From Chloroflexota bacterium (GTDB taxonomy: Bacteria > Chloroflexota > Limnocylindria > Limnocylindrales > CSP1-4), in contig JAJYEB010000122.1 in assembly GCA_021790375.1 (NCBI GenBank), positions 1 through 6,032 of the forward strand: a stretch of 6,032 nucleotides of DNA, read 5' to 3'. Under the pieces are notes generated by a model. That model saw only the letters and a program-made list of their open reading frames with translations. It was not told the origin of the DNA and did not search any database. Of this stretch, positions 5,210 through 6,032 are shown in pieces (position 1 is the first letter of the stretch; each line of letters starts with the position of its first letter). Both the position numbers and the translations under genes were made by a program.

Positions 5210-6032
5210 ATGAGGCGGTCGATCGTTCCCGCGACGCTGCTCGTGATCGCGACCCTGGTGGGCGCGTGCAGCAGTGCCGCGACCACGGCACCCACGGCGG
5301 CGCCGGCAACGGCAGCTCCGGCCAGCGTGGCACCGGCCAGCGCGGCTCCGGCAAGCGCGGCTCCCGCCAGTGTCGCTCCGGCAAGCGCGGCTCCCGCCAG
5401 CGCGGCCCCGGCCGCGTCGATCGCGGCCGTGCCGTCCGGGCAGCTGATCTTCCCGGGCAAGCTCGTGATCTGCTCGGACATCCCGTATCCGCCGCAGGAG
5501 TTCTTCGATGCGAACGGCAACCCAGTCGGGTCCGACATCGAAATCGGAGGCGAGATCGCGAAGCGCCTGGGCCTGACCATGGAGGTCCAGAACTCCGTCT
5601 TCGACACGATCATCGCGGCGCTGACGGGCGGCAAGTGCGACATCATCATCTCGGCGCAGAACATCACGTCCGACCGCGTCAAGCAGGTCGACATGATCCC
5701 GTACTTCCAGGCGGGCCAGTCGTTCGTGGTCGCCACGGGCAACCCGAAGAACATCAAGGTGCAGAACGACCTCTGCGGCAAGTCGATCGCGGCCGAAACC
5801 GGTACCACCGAGGTGGACTACTTGAACGGGACCGGTGGCTACAAGGGCCAGGGGCTCTCCGCCGCCTGCGTCACGGCCGGCAAGGCCAAGATCAACGTCA
5901 TCCAGTTCGCGAAGGACACCGACGCCCTGCTGGCGCTGCAGACCGGCAAGGTCGATGCCTACTTCGCCGACTCCCCCGTGGCCGGCTACTACACCGTCCA
6001 GCACCCCGACCTGTTCCAGCTCTCCGGCCTGA
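5210..6032 (+). CDS. amino-acid ABC transporter substrate-binding lipoprotein (partial, runs off right edge)
   Basis: This is the extracytoplasmic solute receptor of a polar-amino-acid-type ABC importer (SBP_bac_3, PF00497); 274 residues are visible. A signal sequence with lipobox LVGAC puts the lipidated cysteine at residue 20. A low-complexity Ala/Pro/Ser linker follows (about 21-75), then the binding domain from about residue 83. Family features are LVICSDIPYPPQEFFDANG (85-103), GSDIEIGGEIAKRLG (107-121), FDTIIAALTGGKCDII (131-146), ITSDRVKQVDMIPYF (152-166), the lobe-crossing CGKSIAAETGTTEVDYL (189-205) and DALLALQTGKVDAYFADSP (238-256). The visible part lacks perhaps the last few tens of residues. 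Four cysteines (88, 143, 189, 220) lie in the domain; C189 with C220 is a plausible disulfide. The ligand cannot be assigned. Permease and ATPase genes would be expected beyond the right edge. The divergent FAD oxidase suggests that the imported compound may be oxidised. Confidence 0.92.
   Translation, partial: MRRSIVPATLLVIATLVGACSSAATTAPTAAPATAAPASVAPASAAPASAAPASVAPASAAPASAAPAASIAAVPSGQLIFPGKLVICSDIPYPPQEFFDANGNPVGSDIEIGGEIAKRLGLTMEVQNSVFDTIIAALTGGKCDIIISAQNITSDRVKQVDMIPYFQAGQSFVVATGNPKNIKVQNDLCGKSIAAETGTTEVDYLNGTGGYKGQGLSAACVTAGKAKINVIQFAKDTDALLALQTGKVDAYFADSPVAGYYTVQHPDLFQLSGL
5315..5404 (+). repeat. six 15-bp in-frame repeats coding the Ala-Pro-Ala-Ser linker
   Basis: Six consecutive 15-bp units code for the pentapeptide APASA or APASV (residues 36-65 of the binding protein). 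Units 3-4 (5345-5374) and 5-6 (5375-5404) form a 30-bp pair with 27 of 30 bases identical, pointing to recent duplication by slippage. The segment should be a flexible tether between the lipid anchor and the binding domain. Confidence 0.85.

Noticed and set aside
5127..5213. A 28-codon frame upstream of and overlapping the binding-protein start (its TGA overlaps the ATG as ATGA), including a three-codon TTG-initiated version at 5202
   Set aside because: The ATG at 5127 lies within the -10 box and so before the expected transcript start. The TTG version would code only three residues. A coupling role cannot be excluded but is unsupported.
5138..6004. A 288-codon minus-strand open frame over the binding-protein gene
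   Set aside because: It is antisense to a clear SBP_bac_3 domain and has no RBS, -10 box or family pattern.

Overview
The window is high-GC DNA (roughly 70% by eye) with dense coding on both strands. It carries six protein genes and no RNA gene, insertion sequence or CRISPR array that I can see. The organism is probably a free-living bacterium of the Chloroflexota (Limnocylindria/Ellin6529-like) or possibly an actinomycete. That is inference, based on base composition, the Ala/Pro/Ser-rich linker of the binding-protein lipoprotein, the SufR-like regulator and the apparently leaderless genes.

Layout. Left edge to 1244 (minus): a DUF1015 protein that loses its C-terminus off the left end. 1286-1786 (plus), divergent from it across only 41 bp: a small lipoprotein of unknown function. 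1910-2575 (plus): a SufR/COG2345-type winged-helix regulator with a three-cysteine cluster motif, preceded by a 19-bp direct repeat. 2608-3663 (minus), convergent with it: an adenosine-deaminase-superfamily enzyme with altered substrate-pocket residues. 3713-4879 (minus), 49 bp upstream of the deaminase: a DAO-family FAD amine/amino-acid oxidase. 4880-5209: a 330-bp regulatory region with three 31-bp tandem repeats and a separate 18-bp repeated element. 5210 to the right edge (plus): a periplasmic-type amino-acid-binding lipoprotein of an ABC transporter, cut off at the right end.

How the genes may work together. The oxidase and the binding protein are divergent around a repeat-rich control region, which suggests uptake of an amino acid or amine followed by its oxidative deamination or demethylation. 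The deaminase-like enzyme lies in the same direction as the oxidase and may belong to that unit. The DUF1015 gene, the lipoprotein and the regulator show no obvious metabolic tie to this set.

The most striking pattern is transcriptional. Five of the six genes have a TANNNT -10-like hexamer only 6-8 nt before the start codon and no Shine-Dalgarno sequence, as expected for leaderless mRNAs. The sixth, the binding protein, has its -10 about 80 nt upstream and a strong purine-rich ribosome binding site.
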